Below, piece after piece: positions 41,945 to 50,256 of a DNA stretch of 64,000 nucleotides. The notes below the pieces were generated by a model. That model ran no database searches, was not told the DNA's origin, and worked only from the letters and a program-made list of their open reading frames with translations. Positions within the stretch are counted from its first letter, which is position 1. Each line of letters begins with the position of its first letter. The stretch spans positions 124,001 through 188,000 of the forward strand of contig JANQJU010000033.1 in the NCBI GenBank assembly GCA_028281495.1, in the 5' to 3' direction. This DNA comes from SAR324 cluster bacterium (GTDB lineage: Bacteria; SAR324; NAC60-12). The position numbers and the translations under genes are program-made.

Positions 41945-41981
41945 ATCGTTTGAATCTTATAAAATAATAGGTATTACTTAT
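41945..41981. promoter_or_regulatory. oxyR: OxyR operator
   Basis: Two half-sites with 7 bases between fit the OxyR consensus ATAGnTnnnAnCTAT. The right one (ATAGGTATTACTTAT) misses one position; the left (ATCGTTTGAATCTTA) misses three. The element abuts the prx-grx -35 and lies about 40 bases before oxyR, placed for activation of prx-grx and autoregulation of oxyR. Confidence 0.52.
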
Positions 41982-42022
41982 TAATCATAGAATTCAACTC
42001 AGGATTGCTTTGGAGAAGTGGA

Positions 42023-43177
42023 ATGAATATTAGGGACTTGGAATATTTAGTTGCTTTGGCAGAAACCCTTCACTTTCGGAAAGCATCCGAAAAGTGTTTT
42101 GTGAGCCAACCTGGGTTGAGTGGGCAGATCAAAAAGCTCGAAGAACATCTGGGTGTCCAATTGGTCGAACGCACCAATCGGAAGGTGCTATTCACGCCTG
42201 TTGGCAAAGAAGTGGCCCGGCGGGCCAACCGCATCCTTGCAGAAGTTCGAGAGCTGGAAGAAGTTGCCAAAAGTTTTGAAAACCCGATGCAGGGACCGCT
42301 TCAATTGGGAATCATTCCCACGCTTGCACCGTATTTGGTTCCCCGCTTGATTGGTCCCATGAAAGAACGCTACCCTGCTTTGGAACTCTACCTCCATGAG
42401 TTACAAACCGAACATTTGTTAGTGGAACTGAAAGAAGGGCAATTGGATTTGGGTCTTCTGGCCTTCCCCTTGGAAGAAAACCTGCAACAAATCCCCTTGT
42501 TTGAGGAAGAGTTTTTGTTAGCGGTTTCCTCATCCCATCCGCTGTCTACCAAGAAACAAGTGGATTTGGAGGATTTGCAAACGGAAGAGGTCCTCTTGAT
42601 GGGAGAAGGGCATTGTTTTCGGGACCACGCGTTGGACATTTGCCATCAAGCCAATGCTCAAGAAAACCCTTATTTCAAAGCAAACAGTATCGAAATCTTA
42701 AGGCAAATGGTGGCTTACGGAGGGGGGATCACGCTGATGCCCAAGCTTTCGATCCAAGATAATCACCAAACTATGAACTCATTGATCCATTATATTCCGT
42801 TTCGAAATCCTGCTCCCAAACGTTTGATAGGGATGGTTTACCGACCGGGTTGCTCGCGTGGTTCAGGCTTCAACGATTTGGGAGCTTTGATTCAACAGGT
42901 ATTTATGAACAAGCTAGGGACTCTCATGCTGGCTTTCCTCTGCTTCGGATGCGTTCTCATGGGAAGCCCAGAAGTCTTTGCCCAAACGACAAACACATCT
43001 ACGACGACAATCGTGACTGAAGGTGATCGTGAATTTCGTGGAGAAGGGCAGGCAAAGAATACTGATACTGCCACGCAGGGTAGTGAGTTTGAAATTTGCG
43101 GACATCACCAATCCACCAGATGTGATCACCAATGCGATTGGTTTCGGAATAGCTCCATTTCATCGGCTTGCCCGTGA
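42023..43177 (+). CDS. oxyR: OxyR peroxide sensor with abnormal in-frame C-terminal extension
   Basis: LysR-type regulator. The winged helix is at residues 1-60 (MNIRDLEYLVALAETLHF) and the sensor domain at 90-294. It has the redox cysteines C198 and C207 (GEGHCFRDHALDICHQ), the same 9-residue spacing as C199/C208 of E. coli OxyR. The natural protein should stop near residue 300. Instead the frame runs on from residue 295 into MNKLGTLMLAFLCFGC ... VFAQTT, which looks like the signal peptide of a different, truncated protein. The last 60 codons are simply antisense to the convergent epimerase gene, giving 384 codons in all. The start ATG follows GGAGAAGTGG. The OxyR part is probably functional; the tail is discussed in the findings. 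Confidence 0.85.
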   Translation: MNIRDLEYLVALAETLHFRKASEKCFVSQPGLSGQIKKLEEHLGVQLVERTNRKVLFTPVGKEVARRANRILAEVRELEEVAKSFENPMQGPLQLGIIPTLAPYLVPRLIGPMKERYPALELYLHELQTEHLLVELKEGQLDLGLLAFPLEENLQQIPLFEEEFLLAVSSSHPLSTKKQVDLEDLQTEEVLLMGEGHCFRDHALDICHQANAQENPYFKANSIEILRQMVAYGGGITLMPKLSIQDNHQTMNSLIHYIPFRNPAPKRLIGMVYRPGCSRGSGFNDLGALIQQVFMNKLGTLMLAFLCFGCVLMGSPEVFAQTTNTSTTTIVTEGDREFRGEGQAKNTDTATQGSEFEICGHHQSTRCDHQCDWFRNSSISSACP

Positions 43178-44066
43178 TTTCTTCGCATAGGGTGATGGCT
43201 TCTAGCATCGAGCAATTGGAAAACCGGCTTCCTCCCGCATTATACACCTCTCCGCTTCGTGGGTTTTGATAGAAGTGCCAGAACATGTTGATCAAATCAT
43301 AGCTATGGATATTGTCACGAACTTGTTTTCCCTGGTAGCCAAAGACTGTATACGGCGTTTCGGTGATCGCACATTTCATCAAGTACGCTAAAAAGCCATG
43401 CAATTGGGTGCCGGAATGATTCGGCCCAGTCAAACACCCCCCTCGAAAACAAACCGTTTTCATTCCAAAATAGCGTCCATATTCCTGCACTAAAATGTCC
43501 GCAGCGACCTTAGAAGCTCCAAATAGGCTGTGTTTGCTTTGATCCACGCTCATGGATTCGTCAATTCCATACGTCGCAAAGGGGTGACTCTCATCGAGTT
43601 CCCACCGAGTGGTTTGTTCGATCAGCGGCAGGGTGTTAGGCAAGTCTCCATACACCTTGTTTGTGGAAGTGAAAATGAACACAGCTTCCGGAGCATACTG
43701 TCGGGTCATTTCGAGCAGAACTAAAGTGCCATTCGCATTGACTTGGAAATCGGTGAAGGGATCGCGGGCAGCCCAATCATGAGAGGGTTGACTCGCCGTG
43801 TGGATGATCATTTTGATATCCGATTGGTATTCGCTGAAAATCCGTTCCATTGCGATTTGGTCTCGGATGTCTTCATCATAATGCTGATAGTGGGGCAACT
43901 CCGTTTCCAATTGCTGACGGCTCCAGGTGGTGGAGGCCTCTTTTCCAAAAAAATGGCGACGCATGTCGTTGTCAATCCCAACAATCCGAAAGCCTTTCTC
44001 GGCAAAAAAACGGGAGGCTTCCGAGCCAATCAATCCGGCAGAACCGGTCACTAAGGCAATATCCAT
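42999..44066 (-). CDS. NAD-dependent sugar epimerase, CDP-paratose 2-epimerase-like (second gene)
   Basis: 355-residue extended SDR. Nucleotide-binding GSAGLIGSE at the N-terminus (TGxxGxxG type), catalytic region FTSTNKVYGD with the STNKVY serine, and the ESMSVDQSKHSLFGASK segment with YGxxK-like active site replaced by FGASK as in paratose/tyvelose epimerases. FRGGCLTGPNHSG and FGYQGKQVRDNIHS follow. These are strong marks of the CDP-paratose 2-epimerase group acting on nucleotide sugars for surface polysaccharide. Second of two similar genes transcribed together. Its last 179 bases overlap the oxyR read-through frame. Confidence 0.86.
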   Translation of the reverse strand: MDIALVTGSAGLIGSEASRFFAEKGFRIVGIDNDMRRHFFGKEASTTWSRQQLETELPHYQHYDEDIRDQIAMERIFSEYQSDIKMIIHTASQPSHDWAARDPFTDFQVNANGTLVLLEMTRQYAPEAVFIFTSTNKVYGDLPNTLPLIEQTTRWELDESHPFATYGIDESMSVDQSKHSLFGASKVAADILVQEYGRYFGMKTVCFRGGCLTGPNHSGTQLHGFLAYLMKCAITETPYTVFGYQGKQVRDNIHSYDLINMFWHFYQNPRSGEVYNAGGSRFSNCSMLEAITLCEEITGKPMKWSYSETNRIGDHIWWIGDVRKFQTHYPAWQYQYSLPALLHEIHDHLQSRLSS

Positions 44067-44164
44067 ACTGTCTTCTCAAATCAAAATGGTTTGCGATGGT
44101 TATCGCATCATTACTCCTGTGTTGCCTTGAGGAACATGGCCTCAAAACTCAATCTGTCGTTTGA

Positions 44165-45232
44165 CTACGTTAAAATATTTTCCAGCACCAATGCCTGTTC
44201 AGCAATCCAATCCGCGATTTCTTGTAAAGTCATTTCCACGCTGCGTTGAGGACGCCATCCTGTGGCTTCTCGGATTTTTTGGCAATCGCTCACATAATAG
44301 GGAATATCTCCATGACGGGTTTCGGGTTGCGAATCAATAGAGATATGATGACCAGTGATCCGTTCACAATGGGTGGTCAACTCCTGAAGAGAGAGACTGC
44401 CTTCCAAACCTCCCCCCACATTATAAACCACACCGTTATGTTGGTCGAGCTGTTCACATTGAATCTTCAATAGGTCGTACAAATCGGCCACATGCAACAG
44501 ATCTCGAACTTGTTTTCCTGTGCCACCATAGCCAATGTAACTCAATGGTTTCTGGAAAAAGTGCCGTGCCATCCACAACACGATCACCCCTTGGTCTACC
44601 TTCCCCATCTGCCACGGACCGGTAAGCACTCCACACCGATTGATCACTGCGCGGAGACCGTACATTTCTATATATTCTGTCAATAATAACTCCGAAGCCA
44701 ATTTCGTGGCACCATATAAGGACCGCGCCCCTTCTAACGGGAACTGCTCGGAAAACCCCTGCGACGACACCCCAGGAAACGAGTTATTGCTTGAAAGTGC
44801 CAAACGGGTCGGGGCTTCCTCATATTCCAATTGACCGATGGATTTTAAAGGATACACTCGGCTGGTGGAAAGGAACACCACATCTGCTTGATGCTTCCGT
44901 GCCAATTCCAAACAGTTCACCGTGCCCATCAAATTGGTATTCACCACATAGGCCGAAGCGCCTCCATAACCCGCCAACACAGAAGGTTCTGCCGAACACT
45001 CGATAAGGAGTTCCATATCCCCCACAGCCTCTAAATCTTCTAGATTGCGAATGTCTCCATGTCGGAACAGAATCCCAGATTCCTGCAAGCGAGGGAGGTT
45101 CAATTCAGAACCACGTCGTTTTAAGTTGTCTAGCACTTCGATGTGGGTTTCAGGAAACTCTTGTTTCCAAGCTAAGGCGAGGGAGGATCCCACAAATCCA
45201 GCGCCTCCGGTGATGAGAATTTTGGTATGCAT
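44165..45232 (-). CDS. NAD-dependent sugar epimerase, CDP-paratose 2-epimerase-like (first gene)
   Basis: 355 residues, same length and family as the next gene downstream. GGAGFVGSSLA for NAD binding, FLSTSRVYPL with the catalytic serine, SLYGATKLASE with the YxxxK pair, and GYGGTGKQVRDLLHVADL. The N-terminal LDNLKRRGSELNLPRL is typical for this group. AAGGA lies five bases before the ATG. The two enzymes probably act one after the other, or on two related nucleotide sugars. No glycosyltransferase follows directly; a GT4 gene lies 5 kb away on the same strand. Confidence 0.88.
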   Translation of the reverse strand: MHTKILITGGAGFVGSSLALAWKQEFPETHIEVLDNLKRRGSELNLPRLQESGILFRHGDIRNLEDLEAVGDMELLIECSAEPSVLAGYGGASAYVVNTNLMGTVNCLELARKHQADVVFLSTSRVYPLKSIGQLEYEEAPTRLALSSNNSFPGVSSQGFSEQFPLEGARSLYGATKLASELLLTEYIEMYGLRAVINRCGVLTGPWQMGKVDQGVIVLWMARHFFQKPLSYIGYGGTGKQVRDLLHVADLYDLLKIQCEQLDQHNGVVYNVGGGLEGSLSLQELTTHCERITGHHISIDSQPETRHGDIPYYVSDCQKIREATGWRPQRSVEMTLQEIADWIAEQALVLENILT

Positions 45233-45361
45233 ACGATCCTTGATTTAGGTTACTAAGCCGTCCCGATTGAGGACGCTTACCAACGGTCACCGTAACAATA
45301 TCATTAGGAGAATTCAAAAGGTTCACGCCACTCCCAATAACCCTTTATCTAGGAGAACAAA

Positions 45362-45550
45362 ATGATTCCAGCCTACCCGGCCAGAGACAATGGCGTGAAG
45401 TGCCCTTTTTGCTCAACGGCCTATCCCATCACACAGAAATATGCACCCGGGCTGCATCAGGTGAAATGCGAGACATGTCATCGCAGCTTCTTATTGGAGG
45501 TCGAAGTTTTCCTCAAATTTTGGAAAAGCTACCAATCCCATGCGCTGTAA
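45362..45550 (+). CDS. Small zinc-ribbon protein
   Basis: 62 residues with two CxxC knuckles, CPFC and CETC, 20 residues apart, a zinc-ribbon like the MJ0042-type motif. Ribosome binding site AGGAGAAC before the ATG. Such small ribbons bind nucleic acid or regulate a partner. It precedes the Amt-MCP gene on the same strand with a 167-base gap. Confidence 0.75.
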   Translation: MIPAYPARDNGVKCPFCSTAYPITQKYAPGLHQVKCETCHRSFLLEVEVFLKFWKSYQSHAL

Positions 45551-45717
45551 ATGATTCTTCCTCAATTGGAACGCAAATCAACTCTCAAACGAGTTCAGAG
45601 ACATTCCAAGAAATTTCTATACAACCTTATTTCCGGGTGATATAAGCGTTTATATTAAACAACAAAATAAAAACAAATCATACTAATCCATGTATTGCAT
45701 CAATAGGGGAGGGCGCA

Positions 45718-48090
45718 ATGAATCAAGTTCGCTACTGGATTACAATTGTTTTAAGTTTTTTTTTGTTTAGTCTTGTTCCTTGGGGAGCCTGGGCCGAAAC
45801 ACCAGAAAATACAGCTCTCGCAGCCGTCAATGAAACGCTGCAAACCCATTTGAACTACGTTTGGATCTTAGCTTCGGCAGCTTTAGTTTTTCTGATGCAA
45901 GCTGGTTTCATGTGTTTGGAAGCAGGGATGTCTCCTGCCAAACACTCGATCAACGTGGCTATCAAGAATATGGCTGATTTCATTTTGGCCATTGTCGCCT
46001 TTTGGGCTGTGGGATTTGGTATCATGTTCGGGGCATCCCAAGGCGGCTGGATCGGTACTTCCGACTATTTCATCTCGGTTGACGATCCATGGACCGTCGT
46101 ATTTTTCATCTTCCAATCGGTGTTTGTAGGCACCGCAGCTACAATCGATTCCGGTGCTATTGCAGGACGGACTCGCTTTGGTGCGTACCTGCTGCTTTCC
46201 TTAGTTATCTCCACAATGATCTACCCCGTATTTGGCCATTGGGCTTGGGGCAGCCTTTTGCATTCGGACCAACAAGGATGGCTGGAAGCCTTGGGATTTC
46301 TTGATTTTGCTGGCTCTACCGTTGTCCATTCCGTCGGAGGCTGGGTGGCTTTGGCGGGTGTGATTATCATTGGACCACGCCTTCATAAATTCGACAAAGA
46401 CGGCAAACCGCAACGCATGGCTCCCCACAACATGACCCTCAGTTATTTAGGCACCTTCATTCTCTTTTTTGGTTGGTTTGGCTTTAATGGAGGCAGCACT
46501 CTCTCAGCCACTCCGGAAGTGGCTCCGATTATCCTCAACACCATCCTAGCTGCTGCCTTGGGAGGCGTCTCCTGTTCAGGACTCAGTTGGATGTACAGTC
46601 CGTTCAAGCGTCCCGAAGGTGAAATGATTTCCAATGGAGTCTTAGGCGGCTTGGTTGCCATCACCGCAGGCTGTTCCAGTGTCGATACGGTGGGGGCCGC
46701 CATCATTGGGTTCATTGCAGGTATTGTGGTGTTTGTCGGCATCAACCTCATCGAAAAAGTTTTTAAACTCGACGATGTGGTCGGAGCAATTGCCGTACAT
46801 GGCTTTGCCGGGGCTTGGGGCACCCTAGCTGTGGGAATTTTCATTCAAGAACATTTGTTAGAACGCAGCCGTCTAGAACAGATTGGCATTCAAGCCTTGG
46901 GAGTGGTGGTGGCCTTCCTATGGTCTTTTTTAATTAGTTTATTGCTCATGAAAATCATCGACACGATCATTCCATTGCGCGTCAGTGCAGAAGATGAAGA
47001 ATTGGGCCTCAATGTATCTGAGCACGGAGCCAGTTCCACGCTTTTGAATGTGGTGAAAGCGATGCATCATGCCACCATGACCGGCAACATGGACAATGTT
47101 TCTAAAATCGAGACCGAACCCGGTACTCACGAAGGGGACCTAGCCAAAGGCTTCAATCAAATGATTGACGTACTAGGAAACCGCACTCAAATCATCCAAC
47201 AGATTTCGTCAGGGAATCTGTCCTTGGATATCTCGCTCGTTTCCAATGAGGATTCCTTAGGGAAGGCGCTCCAAGTCATGCTGAGTGAGCTGAATAATAC
47301 CTTAAACGGCGTGGCTGAAGTTTCCGGGAAAGTTTCCAACGAAGCTCAAAATGTGGCCAACGTCAGCACCAACTTGTCCGATGGCGTGACCCGACAAGCC
47401 CAAGCGGTTGAACAGATCACCTCCACCATCGACCGCCTGTCAGAGCAAACCCAAAACAATGCCGAACATGCAGGGCGTGCCAATCAACTCTCCAGTGACG
47501 TCTCATCAACAGCCCAATCGGGGGATACCCAGGTGAAGGCGATGCTGCAAGCCATGCAAGAAATCCAATCCGCCGCAGTTTCCATTTCCAACATGGTGAA
47601 ACTGATTGATGACGTGGCTTTCCAAACCCAGCTCTTGGCGCTCAATGCCAGTGTGGAAGCCGCTCGTGCGGGCGAACATGGGAAGGGCTTTGCTGTGGTT
47701 GCGAATGAAGTGCGAAATCTGGCAGGCAATAGTGCCGAAGCGGCTAAAGAAATTGCCACTCAAATTCAAGATACCGTTGAAAAAGTAAAAAGTGGCATGG
47801 GGATCACCGAACAAGCAGCTCAATCCTTCCAAGAAATTGCATCCGGCATCGCGCATGTCACCGATTTGGTGAGTCAAATTGACGAGGCTAGCAAACAGCA
47901 GGTGACTGCGATCCATGAAGTCCATGAAGGTGTCCATCAGATCAACGAAGTCACACAACATCAAATGCAAGTGGCTTCCGAAACCGCGACGGAGAGTGGC
48001 AATTTGGCTTCCAATGCCAACACTCTCAAACGACTCATTCAACGCTTCCGACTGCGCCGTGCCCAACAAACGGTTCCTGCCATTGTGTAA
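45718..48090 (+). CDS. Ammonium transporter fused to a methyl-accepting chemotaxis domain (Amt-MCP)
   Basis: A 790-residue membrane protein. Signal peptide (1-26), then an Amt domain to about 440 with around eleven membrane helices and both pore histidines, H204 in VVHSVGG and H361 in AVHGFAGAWG. A HAMP-like segment follows (about 450-540), then an MCP signalling coiled coil (560-780) with the conserved hairpin FQTQLLALNASVEAARAGEH and GKGFAVVANEVRNLA. This architecture matches the known Amt-MCP sensors: ammonium entering or binding the channel part signals through the kinase CheA to the flagellar motor or another output. The ATG follows GGGGAGGG. No che genes are visible, so the partner kinase is elsewhere. 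Confidence 0.93.
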   Translation: MNQVRYWITIVLSFFLFSLVPWGAWAETPENTALAAVNETLQTHLNYVWILASAALVFLMQAGFMCLEAGMSPAKHSINVAIKNMADFILAIVAFWAVGFGIMFGASQGGWIGTSDYFISVDDPWTVVFFIFQSVFVGTAATIDSGAIAGRTRFGAYLLLSLVISTMIYPVFGHWAWGSLLHSDQQGWLEALGFLDFAGSTVVHSVGGWVALAGVIIIGPRLHKFDKDGKPQRMAPHNMTLSYLGTFILFFGWFGFNGGSTLSATPEVAPIILNTILAAALGGVSCSGLSWMYSPFKRPEGEMISNGVLGGLVAITAGCSSVDTVGAAIIGFIAGIVVFVGINLIEKVFKLDDVVGAIAVHGFAGAWGTLAVGIFIQEHLLERSRLEQIGIQALGVVVAFLWSFLISLLLMKIIDTIIPLRVSAEDEELGLNVSEHGASSTLLNVVKAMHHATMTGNMDNVSKIETEPGTHEGDLAKGFNQMIDVLGNRTQIIQQISSGNLSLDISLVSNEDSLGKALQVMLSELNNTLNGVAEVSGKVSNEAQNVANVSTNLSDGVTRQAQAVEQITSTIDRLSEQTQNNAEHAGRANQLSSDVSSTAQSGDTQVKAMLQAMQEIQSAAVSISNMVKLIDDVAFQTQLLALNASVEAARAGEHGKGFAVVANEVRNLAGNSAEAAKEIATQIQDTVEKVKSGMGITEQAAQSFQEIASGIAHVTDLVSQIDEASKQQVTAIHEVHEGVHQINEVTQHQMQVASETATESGNLASNANTLKRLIQRFRLRRAQQTVPAIV

Positions 48091-48280
48091 GAATCCGATT
48101 AATTCCTGGGTTCCACATTGTGGGCACAATCCAGCGTATGCTATTTTACTTCGTTTTGTTACCACGTGAACCCACGGTACAACTCCGCACCGACATGGCC
48201 CAACGAACCTTTCTTTCGTGGTTCAATTCGCTCGGGGCCGTTGTGCAGTGGGCCATTTTCAAAAGCAAAAAGGAGACTGT

Positions 48281-49306
48281 ATGAACTATTTGAACTTAGG
48301 CGAAAGCGGACTGAAAGTATCCAACCTGTGTTTAGGAACCATGACCTTTGGTGAAGCGGATGAAAAATCCTTCATGCACAAGGTGGGTTGTGATGAGGCG
48401 ACGTCCTTTGCCATCATGAATCGTTCTTTGGATGCTGGGATCAACTTTTTCGATACCGCCGATGTGTACGGCCAAGATGGCCTCACCGAACGTGTGATCG
48501 GCAACTGGTTCGAACAAGACAAACGCCGTGACGAAGTGGTATTGGCCACCAAATTTCGCTTTCGAATGGGACACGGTCCCAATAGTACCGGAGCGTCCCG
48601 GCTCCGTATCATGAAAACCGTTGAAGACAGTTTGCGCCGCTTAAAAACTGATCGCATCGACCTGTATCAAATTCACATGCAAGACATCGATACTCCTGAA
48701 GACGAAACCCTTCGAGCCTTGGATGACTTGGTACGGCAGGGCAAAGTACTTTATCTCGGAGCCAGCAATTATACGGCGTATCGCTTGATGGAAAGCTTGG
48801 GTATCAGTGAGATGCAGGGTCTCGAACGCTTCATTGCGATTCAGATGCAATATAGTTTGGTCACCCGCGATATTGAACGCGAACACGTCCCGATTTGTGA
48901 ACGCTACAACTTGGGAATCATTCCGTGGTCGCCTTTGGCAGGAGGTTTTTTAACAGGGAAATATTCCAAAGGCCAAACCTCACCGGACGGGGCTCGATTC
49001 GAACAATGGCAAGAACGTTACAACCGCATCAATAACGACCGCAACTGGAGAATCATTGATGCAGTTCGCGAAGTGGCTGCGGAACAGGAAGCAACCCCAG
49101 CCCAGGTGGCGCTGGCTTGGTTGCTCCATAAACCCGCCGTGACATCAGTCATTTTTGGAGCACGCTCTCTGGAGCAATTGGAAGACAACTTGAAGGCAGG
49201 TGATTTGGAGCTTTCAGACGAAACGATGAAGCGTTTGGATGACGCCAGTGCCTTTGAGTTGGGCTATCCGTATGACTTCATTCAGCACATTCAAGGCCAG
49301 TGGTAG
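48281..49306 (+). CDS. Aldo/keto reductase
   Basis: 341 residues, (beta/alpha)8 NADPH-dependent reductase of the YajO/Tas-like group. Catalytic tetrad D58, Y63 (FFDTADVYGQ), K91 (LATKF) and H132 (YQIHMQD) all present. GWSP-like IIPWSPLAGGFLTGKY and the C-terminal VIFGARSLEQLEDN cofactor motif are standard. The start is the ATG after AAAAGGAGACTGT; a frame upstream from 48218 is not preceded by a binding site. Substrate unknown. Confidence 0.93.
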   Translation: MNYLNLGESGLKVSNLCLGTMTFGEADEKSFMHKVGCDEATSFAIMNRSLDAGINFFDTADVYGQDGLTERVIGNWFEQDKRRDEVVLATKFRFRMGHGPNSTGASRLRIMKTVEDSLRRLKTDRIDLYQIHMQDIDTPEDETLRALDDLVRQGKVLYLGASNYTAYRLMESLGISEMQGLERFIAIQMQYSLVTRDIEREHVPICERYNLGIIPWSPLAGGFLTGKYSKGQTSPDGARFEQWQERYNRINNDRNWRIIDAVREVAAEQEATPAQVALAWLLHKPAVTSVIFGARSLEQLEDNLKAGDLELSDETMKRLDDASAFELGYPYDFIQHIQGQW

Positions 49307-49326
49307 AATGATGATCGACTATTGCG

Positions 49327-50109
49327 CTAACCGTAAATGCGATAGAAGATCAATCCTCCCACCAAGATGAGCAAGCCCCCCACATAAGCCCGGAGGTAAT
49401 GCTTCGGCAACTTCTGGGCAATCATGGGGCCAATTTGCCCTCCCAACACCACCGAAGGGGCGACCCATAGCATGATTGAAAGGATGAAAGTTTGGTTCGC
49501 CATCAACGTTTCCACCAGCGAGGCATTCATTCGAGACACCAGAGCAAACACATTCACAATAAATACAATAAATACAGTCGTGCCTACCGCTTCTGCTGGC
49601 GTATGGATGCGCTTGTGATCCAGATAACAAGGAAACAGGAGCTTCCCCAAGCCAGTGGCAATCAAACCTTTGAGAAATCCAGCAATGGCCGCAACCCACC
49701 AATAGATCTTATCGTGAGTTCTATGCATCGACGCACTGGGCCGAAAAAAACGGAACAACAGAAATGAGCCATACCCAATCACAAATGTAGCAAAGGTGAA
49801 GAGCAAAAATTCTTGTGGTGCATAAGCTGACAATAAGGCTCCAGCCGCACTCGCAGGCACACAAACTTTTAAATATTGTTTGACTAAATACCAATTGATC
49901 GTCCCAGCTCTGAAATTTTTCCAGACTCCCGAACCAAACCCAAATAACATGGTTAATAAAGCCAGCCAAAACCCCACTTTAGTTTCGATGTCCAGCCAAA
50001 TCATATAAACAGGAATCCAAAAATTGGACCCCGAAATCCCGGAAGACATTGCCAAAATAGCAATAACTACTCCGATAGGAAATAAAAACCACAATTCCAT
50101 ATTGATCAT
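49327..50109 (-). CDS. TauE/SafE-family sulfite or organosulfonate exporter
   Basis: 260 residues, about eight hydrophobic segments in two halves, matching the TauE/SafE (DUF81) permease family. Typical are the N-terminal GISGSNFWIPVYM and the second-half GLIATGLGKLLF and GGQIGPMIAQKLP, with the GG-Q/G-x-GA motif after helix 7. AAGGAGG lies six bases before the ATG. These permeases usually export sulfite or sulfonates, but substrate is not fixed by sequence. Convergent with the aldo/keto reductase gene. Confidence 0.88.
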   Translation of the reverse strand: MINMELWFLFPIGVVIAILAMSSGISGSNFWIPVYMIWLDIETKVGFWLALLTMLFGFGSGVWKNFRAGTINWYLVKQYLKVCVPASAAGALLSAYAPQEFLLFTFATFVIGYGSFLLFRFFRPSASMHRTHDKIYWWVAAIAGFLKGLIATGLGKLLFPCYLDHKRIHTPAEAVGTTVFIVFIVNVFALVSRMNASLVETLMANQTFILSIMLWVAPSVVLGGQIGPMIAQKLPKHYLRAYVGGLLILVGGLIFYRIYG

Positions 50110-50151
50110 GCGGTGCCTCCTTCGTCTAGCTGCTTATGATATAATGTCCGG

Positions 50152-50256
50152 TTACTTGCCCCCGAGGTCCGTTTGAAAAATTTGCACCCGTTGGTCGTTC
50201 GTACCGAGAATATATTGCAATGCCAAGGTCTCAATCCCTTGATTCTCAATCGGCAT
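50152..50256 (-). pseudogene. WD-repeat C-terminal remnant after the glycosyltransferase
   Basis: A 34-codon frame whose ATG overlaps the stop of the glycosyltransferase gene (TGATG). It reads IETLALQYILGTNDQRVQIFQ, the style of the last blade of a WD-type propeller protein. No other blades are present, so it is probably the 3' end of a deleted gene now joined after the glycosyltransferase. Confidence 0.4.
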
